A stretch of 64,000 nucleotides of DNA from positions 496,001-560,000 of the forward strand of contig NZ_JARVWS010000002.1 in assembly GCF_029846275.1 (NCBI RefSeq), given 5' to 3'. Made by a program: the position numbers and the translations under genes. Below the pieces are notes generated by a model. That model saw only the letters and a list, made by a program, of their open reading frames with translations, was not told the DNA's origin and ran no database searches. Shown here piece by piece: positions 33,158 through 42,010 of the stretch (position 1 is the first letter of the stretch; the number at the start of each line of letters is the position of its first letter). Source of the stretch: Nocardioides sp. CER19 (GTDB taxonomy: Bacteria; Actinomycetota; Actinomycetes; Propionibacteriales; Nocardioidaceae).

Positions 33158-34669
33158 TCAGGAGCCGACCGTGACGTCGATGGTGTGGAGGCCGCTCGCG
33201 CCCGCGGGGAAGGGGTTCGCACGCACCGGGGTCTGGGCGTGACCCTGGGCGTCGACGACGCGGGTCGACAGCGTGTGCGGCCCCGGACCGGCGTTCCAGC
33301 GGAGGAACCACTGGCGCCAGTAGGCGTCGCCGGCGGTCGGCCCGAGGCGGGCCGGCTGCCAGGCGCCGCCGTCGATGCTGACCTCCACCCGGGCGACCCC
33401 GCCGGCGCCCTGCGCCCAGGCGACGCCGCCGATCACGACCTCGCCGACGTCGAGCCGGGCGAGCGGTCGGGGGATGTCGATCCGGCTCGCGATCTTGATC
33501 GGCGCGTCGGTCGCCCAGCCGCGGTCGGTCCAGTACGCCGACTGGTCGGCATACGTCGTCAGGGTGAGGCGGGTCAGCCACTTGGTCGCGCTGATGAAGC
33601 CGTAGAGCCCCGGTACGAGCAGTCGGGCCGGGAACCCGTGCTCGCGCGGCAGGGGCGCGCCGTTCATGCCGACGGCGACCATGGCGTCGCGACCGTCCGC
33701 CGCGAGGGCCAGCGGCGTGCTGATCGTCATCGCGGCGACGTCGGTGCTGAGGATCTGGTCGGCGCGGTCGCCCACGCCGGCACGGTCGAGCAGCTCGGTC
33801 AGCCGTACGCCGAGCCAGCGTGCGCCGCCCGCGTAGGGCCCGCCGACGCTGTTGGAGACGCAGGTGAGGGTGATGTCGCGCTCGATGAGCGGCATCGCGA
33901 GCAGGTCGTCGAACGTCAGGGTGAACGGGCGACGTACGTCCCCGTCGACGCGCAGCGTCCAACCCGCGCTGTCGATCACCGGCACGTCGAGCCGGGTGTC
34001 GACCCGGTAGAACTCGCGGGTCGGCGTGCGCAGCGGCGTGATGCCCGGGACGACCCGGTCCAGTCCGGCCGGGAACGGGCCCGCGGGCTCGGTCGGGGCG
34101 GGGAGTGCGACGGTCTCGGACCGCTGCCGGCGCGCGATCGTCCGGCGTCCCGCCTCCCCGACACCCGCTGCACCCAGCGCCACCATGCCCATGCCCAGCA
34201 GCACGGCGCGCCGCGCCGAACCGTCCCGGGCGGTCGCCGGGAGCCGGGTCAGCTGGAGCAGCACACCGGCTGCGACGACAGCGGCCGCGAGGCTCGGCAG
34301 CACCGCGGCCGGGCCCGCCGCCGGACGGAGCAGGGCGAGCACCGCCGCGACGCAGGCGAGGGTGGCCAGCGCCGCCGCGCCGTGGACCGGACGGCGCCGC
34401 GCCAGGAGGCCCGCACCGACGGCCGCGAGCAGCACGACCGCGAGCACCGAGCCGACGAGGAACGCCTTGTCGTCGGTCCCGAACCGGGCGATCGCCCACT
34501 CCTTGACGGGCGTCGGCGTCCGGTCGATCACGGTCGAGCCGACCACCAGCACCGGCGACGTCGCCGGGGAGGTGAGCGCGGCGAGCAGGTGCCCGACCGC
34601 CAGTCCGGCGGCGGCCGCGAGCGGGCCGGCGAGGGCGGTGGTCAGGGTGCTGCTCCACGGGCGGGCCAT
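33158..34669 (-). CDS. Membrane-anchored molybdopterin oxidoreductase (sulfite-oxidase fold)
   Basis: This 503-residue protein has about four to five membrane helices in its first 170 residues and then a sulfite-oxidase-type molybdopterin domain. The putative Mo-ligand Cys is C270 in ITLTCVSNSVGGP. Other marks are VPGLYGFISATKWLTRLTLT, YWTDRGWATDAPIKIASRID and the C-terminal dimerisation domain with GVARVEVSIDGGAWQPARL. The true electron partner and substrate are unknown. It needs the cofactor made by moeA/moaC/mog. A SigK-like promoter (34677-34704) lies right at its start. It is followed on the same strand by the fasciclin, sigK and rskA genes. Confidence 0.9.
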   Translation of the reverse strand: MARPWSSTLTTALAGPLAAAAGLAVGHLLAALTSPATSPVLVVGSTVIDRTPTPVKEWAIARFGTDDKAFLVGSVLAVVLLAAVGAGLLARRRPVHGAAALATLACVAAVLALLRPAAGPAAVLPSLAAAVVAAGVLLQLTRLPATARDGSARRAVLLGMGMVALGAAGVGEAGRRTIARRQRSETVALPAPTEPAGPFPAGLDRVVPGITPLRTPTREFYRVDTRLDVPVIDSAGWTLRVDGDVRRPFTLTFDDLLAMPLIERDITLTCVSNSVGGPYAGGARWLGVRLTELLDRAGVGDRADQILSTDVAAMTISTPLALAADGRDAMVAVGMNGAPLPREHGFPARLLVPGLYGFISATKWLTRLTLTTYADQSAYWTDRGWATDAPIKIASRIDIPRPLARLDVGEVVIGGVAWAQGAGGVARVEVSIDGGAWQPARLGPTAGDAYWRQWFLRWNAGPGPHTLSTRVVDAQGHAQTPVRANPFPAGASGLHTIDVTVGS

Positions 34670-34676
34670 GCCCGGG

Positions 34677-34704
34677 GTTCGGAGCGGGCGGCCCGGCCGG
34701 ATCG
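34677..34704 (-). promoter_or_regulatory. SigK-like promoter of the molybdopterin oxidoreductase, probably leaderless
   Basis: The minus strand reads CGATCC-N16-CCGAAC (34704-34699 and 34682-34677). Only 7 bases separate the -10 from the ATG at 34669, so the transcript would start at or next to the start codon. It is similar to the promoter at 33130-33156 with one extra base in the spacer. Confidence 0.5.
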
Positions 34705-34734
34705 GCCGCGTGCCGTCCGATCGTCAGCGGCGGG

Positions 34735-36180
34735 TCAGTGCGTGGACGGCTCCGTCTCGATCTCGCGCCGGTCGTCCGACCAGAGCGTGTGGAAGACGCC
34801 GTCCTTGTCGACCCGGCGGTAGGTGTGCGCCCCGAAGAAGTCCCGCTGACCCTGGATGAGCGACGCGGGCAGCCGGTCGGAGGCGAGCGAGTCGAAGTAG
34901 GCGAGCGCCGAGGCGAAGCCCGGTGCCGGTACGCCGGCCGTCGCCGCCGTCGCGACCACCCGCCGCCACGCCTCCTGGCCGGACGCGACCGCGTCGGCGA
35001 AGTAGGGGTCGGCGAGCAGGGAGGCGAGACCCGGCTCGTTGGCGTAGGCGTCGACGATGCGGTTGAGGAAGCGGGCCCGGATGATGCAGCCGGCCCGCCA
35101 GATCTTCGCGATCGCGCCCAGGTCGATGTCCCAGCCGAACTCCCGCGCACCCGCCACGATCAGGTCGAAGCCCTGGGCGTAGGCCACCACCTTGGAGGCG
35201 TAGAGCGCCGCTCGGACGTCGTCGGCGAACGTGTCCGGCACGTCCGGCGTCGACGGCCGCTCCCGCACCGTCTTCCGTACGGCGGCCCGCTGCTCCGGCT
35301 TGCTCGAGACCGCCCGGGCGAAGACCGCCTCGCCGATCCCGGAGACCGGGATGCCGAGGGCGACCGCGTTCTGCACCGTCCAGACGCCGGTGCCCTTGGA
35401 CCCGGCCTCGTCGAGGATGACGTCGACCAGCGGCTTGCCCGTCTCCGCGTCCGTCTGGGAGAGCACCTCGGCGCTGATCTCGATGAGGTAGGACTCCAGG
35501 TCGCCCTCGTTCCAGCTCCGGAACACCTCGACCAGGTCAGGGACGGAGAGGCCGCCGACCCGGCGGAGCAGGTCGTAGGCCTCGGCGATCAGCTGCATGT
35601 CGGCGTACTCGATGCCGTTGTGGACCATCTTCACGAAGTGGCCCGCGCCGTCGGTGCCGACGTGCGTCACGCAGGGCTCGCCGTCGGGCGCGACCGCGGC
35701 GATGCTCCGGAGGATCGGGCCGAGCGTCTCCCACGCCTCCGCCGAGCCGCCGGGCATGATCGACGGACCGCGCAGCGCGCCCTCCTCGCCGCCGGAGATG
35801 CCGGTGCCGACGAAGTTGAGCCCCCGCTCGCGCAGCTCACGCTCGCGCCGGATGGTGTCGTGGAAGTTGGCGTTGCCGCCGTCGACGATGATGTCGCCCG
35901 GCTCGAACCGCTCCGCGAGCTGCTCGATCACCGCGTCGGTGCCGGCACCCGCCTGGACCATGATGATCGCGGTGCGTGGCTTGCTGAGCGACGCGACGAA
36001 GTCGTCGATCGACTCCGACCCGACGAAGCCCAGGTCCCCGTGTTCCTCCAGCAGCTGCTGCGTGCGGGCGTAGGTGCGGTTGTAGACGGCCACCGTGTTG
36101 CCCTCACGGGAGGCCAGGTTGCGGGCCAGGTTGGAGCCCATGACGGCGAGGCCGACGACGCCGATGTTCGCAGAGGTCAT
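34735..36180 (-). CDS. gnd: 6-phosphogluconate dehydrogenase (decarboxylating)
   Basis: Gnd (481 residues) oxidises 6-phosphogluconate to ribulose-5-phosphate and CO2 in the pentose phosphate pathway, making NADPH. Marks are the dinucleotide loop GVVGLAVMGSNLARNLA, SGGEEGALRGPSIMPGG, the catalytic Lys/His region GHFVKMVHNGIEYADMQLI, and the C-terminal tail QRDFFGAHTYRRVDKDGVFH. The length is that of the long (E. coli type) form. Upstream lie three GTCACNGTGAC palindromes (36276-36368) that may bind a regulator. Confidence 0.97.
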   Translation of the reverse strand: MTSANIGVVGLAVMGSNLARNLASREGNTVAVYNRTYARTQQLLEEHGDLGFVGSESIDDFVASLSKPRTAIIMVQAGAGTDAVIEQLAERFEPGDIIVDGGNANFHDTIRRERELRERGLNFVGTGISGGEEGALRGPSIMPGGSAEAWETLGPILRSIAAVAPDGEPCVTHVGTDGAGHFVKMVHNGIEYADMQLIAEAYDLLRRVGGLSVPDLVEVFRSWNEGDLESYLIEISAEVLSQTDAETGKPLVDVILDEAGSKGTGVWTVQNAVALGIPVSGIGEAVFARAVSSKPEQRAAVRKTVRERPSTPDVPDTFADDVRAALYASKVVAYAQGFDLIVAGAREFGWDIDLGAIAKIWRAGCIIRARFLNRIVDAYANEPGLASLLADPYFADAVASGQEAWRRVVATAATAGVPAPGFASALAYFDSLASDRLPASLIQGQRDFFGAHTYRRVDKDGVFHTLWSDDRREIETEPSTH

Positions 36181-36275
36181 GTCAGGCAGTCTGTCGTGAG
36201 CGTGGTGGGTCTCGCCAGGGTCACCCGGTCCGCTCCTGCGGGCGTACGACGGCCGGGCGGCGCGGGAACCGAACT

Positions 36276-36368
36276 GTCACCGTGACCCTTCGCGCTGAGA
36301 GTGACACTTCCGAACGGTCACGCTCGTCGCGGGCTGTCACGGTGACACTTCGCGGCTGTCACGGTGAC
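36276..36368. promoter_or_regulatory. Iterated GTCACNGTGAC palindromes upstream of gnd
   Basis: Perfect 11-bp palindromes lie at 36276-36286, 36336-36346 and 36358-36368. The last two belong to a tandem 22-bp repeat (CTGTCACGGTGACACTT plus GCxG), about two helical turns apart. A degenerate half-site GTGACACTTCC is at 36301-36311. They stand 96-188 bases upstream of the gnd start in otherwise gene-free sequence. Confidence 0.6.
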
Positions 36369-36408
36369 ACTTTGCTGCTGTCCCCGCGCACGCCGGAGAG
36401 CCCGGCCC

Positions 36409-37332
36409 TCAGGCGTGCGCGCCCGCCTCGTGGTCGGCGTGGCCGGGAGGCTCGAGCTGGAAGGTGCTGTGCTCGACGTCGAAGTGTCCGGCGAGGCAGG
36501 CCTGGATCTCGTCGAGGATCCGGGGAGCGTGCCCGTCGGCGAAGCAGGCGTCGTCGATGACGATGTGCGCCGAGAGCGTCGGCAGCGACGAGGTGACCGT
36601 CCACACGTGGAGGTCGTGCACCTCTCGCACGTGGCTCACCTCCAGCAGGTGGGTGCGCATCGCGGCCAGGTCGGTGTCGGCGGGGGCGGCCTCGAGCAGG
36701 ATCCGACCGGAGTCCCGCAGCAGCCCCCAGGCGGCGTAGAGCATCAGCGCGACGACGAGCAGCGACGCGACCGGGTCGGCCCGGGTCCACCCGTTGGTGA
36801 TCACCAGGACCCCGGCGACGAGCGTGCCGACGAAGCCGTAGAGGTCGGTGAGCACGTGCTGGTAGGCGCCCTCGACGTTGAGGGAGCGACGGTCGGCGCG
36901 GGCCAGCATCCAGGCGACGACGACGTTGACGACGCAGCCGGCGACGGCGGTGAGCACCATCGGCCACCCCGCGACGTCGGGCGGGTCCACGAGCCGGCGT
37001 ACGGCCTCGACGGCGACGATGACCGACACGACGAGCAGCGTCACCCCGTTGATGGCGGCGGACAGGATCTCCGCGCGGTGCATCCCGAACGTCCACGTGC
37101 CGGCCGCCGGCCGCAGTGCCAGCCGGGCCGCGACGAGGGCGAGCGCGATCGCGCCGACGTCGCTGAGCATGTGCCCGGCGTCGGAGAGCAGCGCCAGCGA
37201 TCCGGCGAGGACGGCGACGACCACCTCGGCCACCAGGAACGCGACGAGGAGCACCAGCGCGGCGACCAGGTAGCGCCGGTCGGCACTCGGCGTCGGCGCC
37301 TGGCTGTGGCCGGCGTGGGAGTGGTCAGGCAC
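36409..37332 (-). CDS. Cation diffusion facilitator (CzcD/ZitB-type metal exporter)
   Basis: This 307-residue exporter drives zinc or another divalent metal out against protons. Six helices are visible, with the metal-site motif LLSDAGHMLSDVGAIALALV in TM2 (D-x3-H/D-x3-D pattern) and VLTDLYGFVGTLVAG in TM5. A His-rich N-terminus (DHSHAGHS) and C-terminus (GHADHEAGAHA) and the cytoplasmic domain (VREVHDLHVWTVTSSLPTLS) are typical. GTG 37332 is preferred because GGGAGG lies 9 bases upstream; ATG 37341 would sit directly on that site. It is divergent from the nickel transporter, sharing the Nur-like box. Confidence 0.9.
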   Translation of the reverse strand: MPDHSHAGHSQAPTPSADRRYLVAALVLLVAFLVAEVVVAVLAGSLALLSDAGHMLSDVGAIALALVAARLALRPAAGTWTFGMHRAEILSAAINGVTLLVVSVIVAVEAVRRLVDPPDVAGWPMVLTAVAGCVVNVVVAWMLARADRRSLNVEGAYQHVLTDLYGFVGTLVAGVLVITNGWTRADPVASLLVVALMLYAAWGLLRDSGRILLEAAPADTDLAAMRTHLLEVSHVREVHDLHVWTVTSSLPTLSAHIVIDDACFADGHAPRILDEIQACLAGHFDVEHSTFQLEPPGHADHEAGAHA

Positions 37333-37382
37333 GCTCGCCATCCTCCCAGAGTCGCCCCCGAGTCGACCTGCTGATGCCACGA

Positions 37383-37419
37383 TCTCGTTGTTGCGATAGG
37401 TTCGCAATAACCAACGAGA
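37383..37419. promoter_or_regulatory. Nur-like operator between metal exporter and nickel transporter
   Basis: TTGCGA-N5-TCGCAA (37391-37407) matches the layout of the Streptomyces Nur box tTGCaa-N5-ttGCAA, the nickel-responsive Fur-family operator. It is nested inside a second perfect inverted repeat, TCTCGTTG (37383-37390) with CAACGAGA (37412-37419). It lies 25 bases before the transporter GTG, where a bound repressor would block it. Confidence 0.6.
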
Positions 37420-37431
37420 GGAGCCACCGCC

Positions 37432-38562
37432 GTGAGCATCGCCGTCGCCGAGCGGACCCGCGCCGCACTGACCGTCGCCGACAAGCGGTCACTGTGGTGG
37501 ATGGGCGGCGTCGTCGTCCTGCTCCACGTGGTCGGCTTCGGCCTGCTGCTCGGCGTCGTCGCGCCGCAGCACTTCAAGCTCGGCGGCGACCATCCCGTCT
37601 TCACGGTAGGGGTCGGGCTGCTGGCCTACACGTTCGGACTGCGGCACGCCTTCGACGCCGACCACATCGCGGCCGTCGACAACACCACCCGCAAGCTGCT
37701 CTCCGACGTCCAGGCCACCGAGGCGGAGACCGGTGTGCCGCAGCGCAAGCCGCTGTCGGTCGGCTTCTGGTTCTCGCTCGGCCACTCCACGATCGTCTTC
37801 GCGCTGTCCTTCCTGCTCATGCTCGGCGTGAAGGCGCTGGTCGGCTCGGTCGAGGACGACGACTCGACGCTGCACACCATCACGAGCCTCATCGGCCCGT
37901 CCGTCTCCGGCGTCTTCCTGTGGGTCCTCGGCCTGCTCAACCTGGCCGCCCTCATGGGCATCCTCAAGGTGTTCCGCCGGATGCGGCAGGGGGAGTACGA
38001 CGAGGCCGAGCTCGAGCGCCAGCTGGACTCCCGCGGCTTCATGAACCGACTCCTGGGTGGGCTCACCAAGTCGGTCCGCAAGCCGTGGCACATCTACCCG
38101 ATCGGCGTGCTCTTCGGCCTCGGCTTCGACACCGCGACCGAGGTCGGACTGCTCGTGCTGGCCGGTGGTGCGGCGGTGTTCAACCTGCCCTTCTACACGA
38201 TCCTCGTGCTGCCGGTGCTCTTCGCGGCCGCCATGTGCCTGATGGACACGATCGACGGCGTCTTCATGAACCTCGCCTACGGCTGGGCGTTCGCCAAGCC
38301 GGTCCGCAAGGTGTTCTACAACCTGACGATCACGTCGATCTCGGTCGCGGTGGCGCTGGTCATCGGCACCATCGAGCTGGTCGGTGTCTTCGCCGACCGG
38401 CTGGACATCACCAGCGGCCCGCTCGCCGCGATCGCCGACGTCCCGCTCGACTACGTCGGCTACGGGATCGTGGTGCTCTTCGTCGTGACCTGGATCGTCG
38501 CGATCGCCATCTGGAAGGGCCTGCGGATCGAGGAGCGGTGGTCGGCCGACCTGGCCGGCTGA
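37432..38562 (+). CDS. High-affinity nickel transporter, NiCoT (HoxN/NixA) family
   Basis: This 376-residue membrane permease imports nickel (or cobalt). The signature in the second helix is visible as FGLRHAFDADHIAAVDN (H-x4-D-H). Other family motifs are GFWFSLGHSTIVFAL, GLGFDTATEVGLL and AAMCLMDTIDGVFMNLAYGW. The start is GTG 37432 after GAGGAG. The Nur-like box just upstream predicts repression at high nickel. The user would be urease, hydrogenase or Ni superoxide dismutase, none of which is in the window. Confidence 0.93.
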   Translation: MSIAVAERTRAALTVADKRSLWWMGGVVVLLHVVGFGLLLGVVAPQHFKLGGDHPVFTVGVGLLAYTFGLRHAFDADHIAAVDNTTRKLLSDVQATEAETGVPQRKPLSVGFWFSLGHSTIVFALSFLLMLGVKALVGSVEDDDSTLHTITSLIGPSVSGVFLWVLGLLNLAALMGILKVFRRMRQGEYDEAELERQLDSRGFMNRLLGGLTKSVRKPWHIYPIGVLFGLGFDTATEVGLLVLAGGAAVFNLPFYTILVLPVLFAAAMCLMDTIDGVFMNLAYGWAFAKPVRKVFYNLTITSISVAVALVIGTIELVGVFADRLDITSGPLAAIADVPLDYVGYGIVVLFVVTWIVAIAIWKGLRIEERWSADLAG

Positions 38563-38563
38563 G

Positions 38564-40291
38564 CTAGATCCAGCGCTGGAACCAGATCCGGTCCAGCCAC
38601 GACGCGTGGGTGAGCAGCGCGTTGGTGTAGATGGGCCAGAACCACGCGAAGTTGAGGATCACCAGCACCAGGTAGGCACCGGAGAGCACGACGCCCGCGG
38701 TGCGACGCGGTGACGGTTCGCGCTCCCGGCCGATGAGCTTGCCGATCGCGAGCGCGAGGGCGAGCACCAGGAACGGCAGGGTGACGATCGCGTAGTAGCT
38801 GAAGATCGGCCGGTCGTCGTACAGGAACCACGGGAGCCAGGTGGAGGCGACGCCGACCACGGCCACGCCGAAGCGCCAGTCGCGCCCGCCGAGCCACATG
38901 GCGACGGCGTAGAGCAGCGCCACGACCCCGCCCCACCACAGCATCGGCGTACCGAGCAGGATGACCTGCTTGATGCAGTCCGAGCCCTGCGGCGCCGTAC
39001 AGCCCTGGTCGCCCGGCTTGATGTCGGTCGTCGCGGCGACGCCGACCGGCCGGTTGAGGAGCAGCCAGCCCGCCGGGGAGGAGGCGTAGACGTGCGTCGC
39101 GCAGTTGAGGAAGTGGGTGTGGAAGGTCCACACGTCCTGGTGGTAGTACCAGAGCGAGCGCAGCGACTGCTCCACCTCGCCGAGCCCGTGCGCGTCCGGC
39201 TCGGTCGCCGTGGGCCAGCGCTTGTCGGTGTCCGGGTTGTCGGCGACGTACGTCGTCTTCTCGCAGTGCCCCTGGCCCGCGTAGGTGGTGTACTGCGTGG
39301 AGGACAGCGCCTGCTCGTAGGTGTGCGCGTGCATCAGCCAGCCGGTCCACGACACGGTGTAGACGAGCGCGGCGACCACGACGAGGTGCACGAAAGCGGG
39401 CACGCCGTCCGCGAGAGCGCCCTTGAGCAGCGGCATCCTCACGCCGAAGGACCGGCGAGCACCGGCGCTCCACACGAACACGAGCACGCCGAACGCGGCG
39501 AGCGGGTACATCGCCGTCCACTTGGTGCCGACGGCGAGCCCCCAGAACAGGCCGCTGGCCAGCAGCCAGGGCCGCCACAGGACCCGCGGGCCCCAGCCCG
39601 TCGCCGGGCCCTCGAGCCGGCGCGCCAGCCGCTCCCGGAACCAGTCCCGGTCGGCGACCGCGCAGGAGACCGCGCAGAGCGTGAAGAACGCGACGAAGAT
39701 GTCGAGCAGGGCGAGCCGGGACAACACGAACTGCAGGCCGTCGAAGCTCAGCAGCAGCCCCGCCACGACGCCGATGAGCGTCGAGCCGGTCATCCGCCGG
39801 GCGAGCCGGATCATCACCAGGATCATCAGGGCGCCGACGACGGCCGACGAGATCCGCCAGCCGAACGGGTCCATCCCGAACGCCTTCTCGCCCAGCGCGA
39901 TCAGCCACTTCCCGACCTCGGGGTGGACCACCATCTCGGGCGAGCTCTGGAAGGAGCCCGTCGTGTGGCCGCCGAGGATCTGCTCGTTGGCGTTGTCCGC
40001 GTAGTTGCGCGCGTAGCCGAAGTGCAGCAGCGACCACGCGTCCTTGGCGTAGTAGGTCTCGTCGAACTGGAACTCACGCGGGGTGCCGAGGTGCCACAGC
40101 CGCATCACGAACGCGAGCACCGTGACGAGCACCGTCGCGACCCAGCCGACGAGCGGGTCGCGCAGGCGCAGCAGGGCGCGCGCCCGCTCCCAGGCCGTGG
40201 GCACCTCCGCGCCCGACGCCGTCCGGGACAGGGAGGCCACCGGCTGCTCGTCGATGACCGTCACGACGGGCAAGGGTACGGGGGCTGACAT
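38564..40291 (-). CDS. Protein O-mannosyltransferase (PMT family, GT39)
   Basis: This 575-residue multi-membrane-span enzyme transfers mannose from polyprenyl-phospho-mannose to secreted proteins. The catalytic first loop has the acidic motif FQFDETYYAKDAWSLLHFGY. Further marks are VHPEVGKWLIALGEKAFGMD and the loop HTHFLNCATHVYASSPAGWLL, with the final helix ending near the C-terminal WI. It is the actinobacterial PMT paired with rsmI in divergent orientation, as in mycobacteria. The ATG at 40291 overlaps, on the other strand, a possible rsmI start; the frame is open further. Confidence 0.92.
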   Translation of the reverse strand: MSAPVPLPVVTVIDEQPVASLSRTASGAEVPTAWERARALLRLRDPLVGWVATVLVTVLAFVMRLWHLGTPREFQFDETYYAKDAWSLLHFGYARNYADNANEQILGGHTTGSFQSSPEMVVHPEVGKWLIALGEKAFGMDPFGWRISSAVVGALMILVMIRLARRMTGSTLIGVVAGLLLSFDGLQFVLSRLALLDIFVAFFTLCAVSCAVADRDWFRERLARRLEGPATGWGPRVLWRPWLLASGLFWGLAVGTKWTAMYPLAAFGVLVFVWSAGARRSFGVRMPLLKGALADGVPAFVHLVVVAALVYTVSWTGWLMHAHTYEQALSSTQYTTYAGQGHCEKTTYVADNPDTDKRWPTATEPDAHGLGEVEQSLRSLWYYHQDVWTFHTHFLNCATHVYASSPAGWLLLNRPVGVAATTDIKPGDQGCTAPQGSDCIKQVILLGTPMLWWGGVVALLYAVAMWLGGRDWRFGVAVVGVASTWLPWFLYDDRPIFSYYAIVTLPFLVLALALAIGKLIGREREPSPRRTAGVVLSGAYLVLVILNFAWFWPIYTNALLTHASWLDRIWFQRWI

Positions 40292-40301
40292 GATCGGACG
40301 C

Positions 40302-41132
40302 GTGACCGGAACGCTTGTCCTCGCCGCGACCCCGATCGGACGGGTCGAGGACGCGCCTCCCCGTCTGGCGTCCGAGCTCGCCACCGCCGACGTCATCGCA
40401 GCCGAGGACACCCGCCGGCTCAAGCGGCTGGTCGGCGACCTCGGCGTGACGATCGCCGGCCGGGTCGTGTCCTACTTCGAGGGCAACGAGTCGGCCCGTA
40501 CGCCGGTGCTGCTGGAGTCCCTGCTGGCCGGGGAGCGCGTCCTGCTGGTGACCGACGCCGGGATGCCCTCGGTGTCCGACCCGGGCTACCGGCTGGTGGC
40601 CGCCGCGGTCGAGGCCGACGTACTCGTGACGGCGGTGCCGGGCCCCTCGGCCGTGCTGACGGCGCTGGCGGTCTCGGGTCTGCCGGTCGATCGGTTCTGC
40701 TTCGAGGGGTTCCTGCCCCGCAAGGCCGGCGAGCGGGCTCGGCGGCTCGCGTCGCTGGCCGCCGAGGAGCGGACCATGGTGTTCTTCGAGGCGCCGCACC
40801 GCACCCAGGCCGCGCTGGAAGCGATGGCGACGGCATTCGGCGACGACCGTGCGGCCGCCGTCTGCCGCGAGCTCACCAAGACCCACGAGGAGGTACGGCG
40901 GGGGCCCCTCGCCGCGCTCGTCGAGTGGGCCGCCGAGGGCGTGCGCGGCGAGGTGACCGTCGTCGTGTCCGGGGCGACCGCGGCGGCCGCGTCGTCGGAG
41001 CCGGAGGATCTGCTGGCCGCCGTCGCCGGGCTGGAGGAGGGCGGCATGTCGCGCAAGGAGGCGATCGTGGAGGTGGCCCGCCGGGCCGGCGTACCCAAGC
41101 GCGAGGTCTACGACCTGGTGCACAAGTCGTGA
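40302..41132 (+). CDS. rsmI: 16S rRNA (cytidine-1402-2'-O)-methyltransferase
   Basis: RsmI (276 residues) methylates the 2'-O of C1402 in the ribosomal decoding site with SAM. Marks are TLVLAATPIGRVED at the start, ADVIAAEDTRRLKRLV, LVTDAGMPSVSDPGYRLV, VPGPSAVLTALAVSGLP and FEAPHRTQAALEAM. GTG 40302 gives the family start; ATG 40290 in the same frame would add four residues and overlaps the divergent mannosyltransferase ATG. The C-terminal helix (MSRKEAIVEVARRAGVPKRE) is typical. Its stop overlaps the tatD start. Confidence 0.94.
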   Translation: MTGTLVLAATPIGRVEDAPPRLASELATADVIAAEDTRRLKRLVGDLGVTIAGRVVSYFEGNESARTPVLLESLLAGERVLLVTDAGMPSVSDPGYRLVAAAVEADVLVTAVPGPSAVLTALAVSGLPVDRFCFEGFLPRKAGERARRLASLAAEERTMVFFEAPHRTQAALEAMATAFGDDRAAAVCRELTKTHEEVRRGPLAALVEWAAEGVRGEVTVVVSGATAAAASSEPEDLLAAVAGLEEGGMSRKEAIVEVARRAGVPKREVYDLVHKS

Positions 41133-41977
41133 GCGCGGAGAGGAGCACCTTCCCGCCCGTCCCCGACACCGTGCTGCCGCACCCCGTCGTCGACAACCAC
41201 TGCCACCTCGACATCGCCCGCGACGGCGCGGCGCTGCCGCTCGCCGACGCGCTGGCGCGCGCAGCGTCGGTCGGCGTCTCCCGCTTCGTGCAGGTCGGCT
41301 GCGACCTGCCGTCGGCCCGCTGGGCGGTCGAAGCGTCCAGGGAGCACCCGCAGATGATCGCCGCCGTCGCGCTGCACCCCAACGACGCGCCGCTGCACGG
41401 CGGGCCCGCGCGTCTCGATGCCGCGCTCGACGAGATCGAGCGGCTCGCGACCGCCCACGACCGGGTGCGGGCCGTGGGGGAGACCGGCCTGGACTTCTTC
41501 CGGACCGGCGAGGACGGGATCGCCGACCAGAAGTACTCCTTCCGCCGGCACGTCGACATCGCCAAGCGGCACGACAAGACGCTGCAGATCCACGACCGGG
41601 ACGCCCACGAGGCGATCCTGGAGGTGCTCGACGCCGAAGGCACGCCCGACCGCTGGGTGATGCACTGCTTCTCCGGTGACGCGGCGTTCGCCCGGGCCTG
41701 CCTCGACCGGGGCGCCTACCTCTCGTTCGCCGGCACGGTGACGTTCAAGAACGCCGACGGCCTGCGCGAGGCGCTCGCCATCGTGCCGCGCGACCGAGTG
41801 CTCGTGGAGACCGACGCCCCGTTCCTCACGCCGGCGCCCTACCGCGGCCGGCTCAACTCGCCCTACCTCATCCCGCACACGCTGCGGGTCATGGCGGAGG
41901 TGCTCGGGGAGGACCTCGGCGAGCTGTGCGCCGCCATCGACGCGAACACCGAGGCTGCGTTCGGCGGCGCCTGGTAG
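41129..41977 (+). CDS. tatD: TatD family metal-dependent deoxyribonuclease
   Basis: TatD (282 residues) is a TIM-barrel metal hydrolase with DNase activity in DNA quality control. Metal-site motifs are DNHCHLD near residue 23, GETGLDFF, QIHDRDAHE, HCFSGD and ETDAPFLTP. GTG 41129 overlaps the rsmI stop. A strong terminator follows after 33 bases. Confidence 0.94.
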   Translation: MSAERSTFPPVPDTVLPHPVVDNHCHLDIARDGAALPLADALARAASVGVSRFVQVGCDLPSARWAVEASREHPQMIAAVALHPNDAPLHGGPARLDAALDEIERLATAHDRVRAVGETGLDFFRTGEDGIADQKYSFRRHVDIAKRHDKTLQIHDRDAHEAILEVLDAEGTPDRWVMHCFSGDAAFARACLDRGAYLSFAGTVTFKNADGLREALAIVPRDRVLVETDAPFLTPAPYRGRLNSPYLIPHTLRVMAEVLGEDLGELCAAIDANTEAAFGGAW

Positions 41978-42010
41978 CGCGCCTCTCGCAACACCCTGGA
42001 GACACGAACC

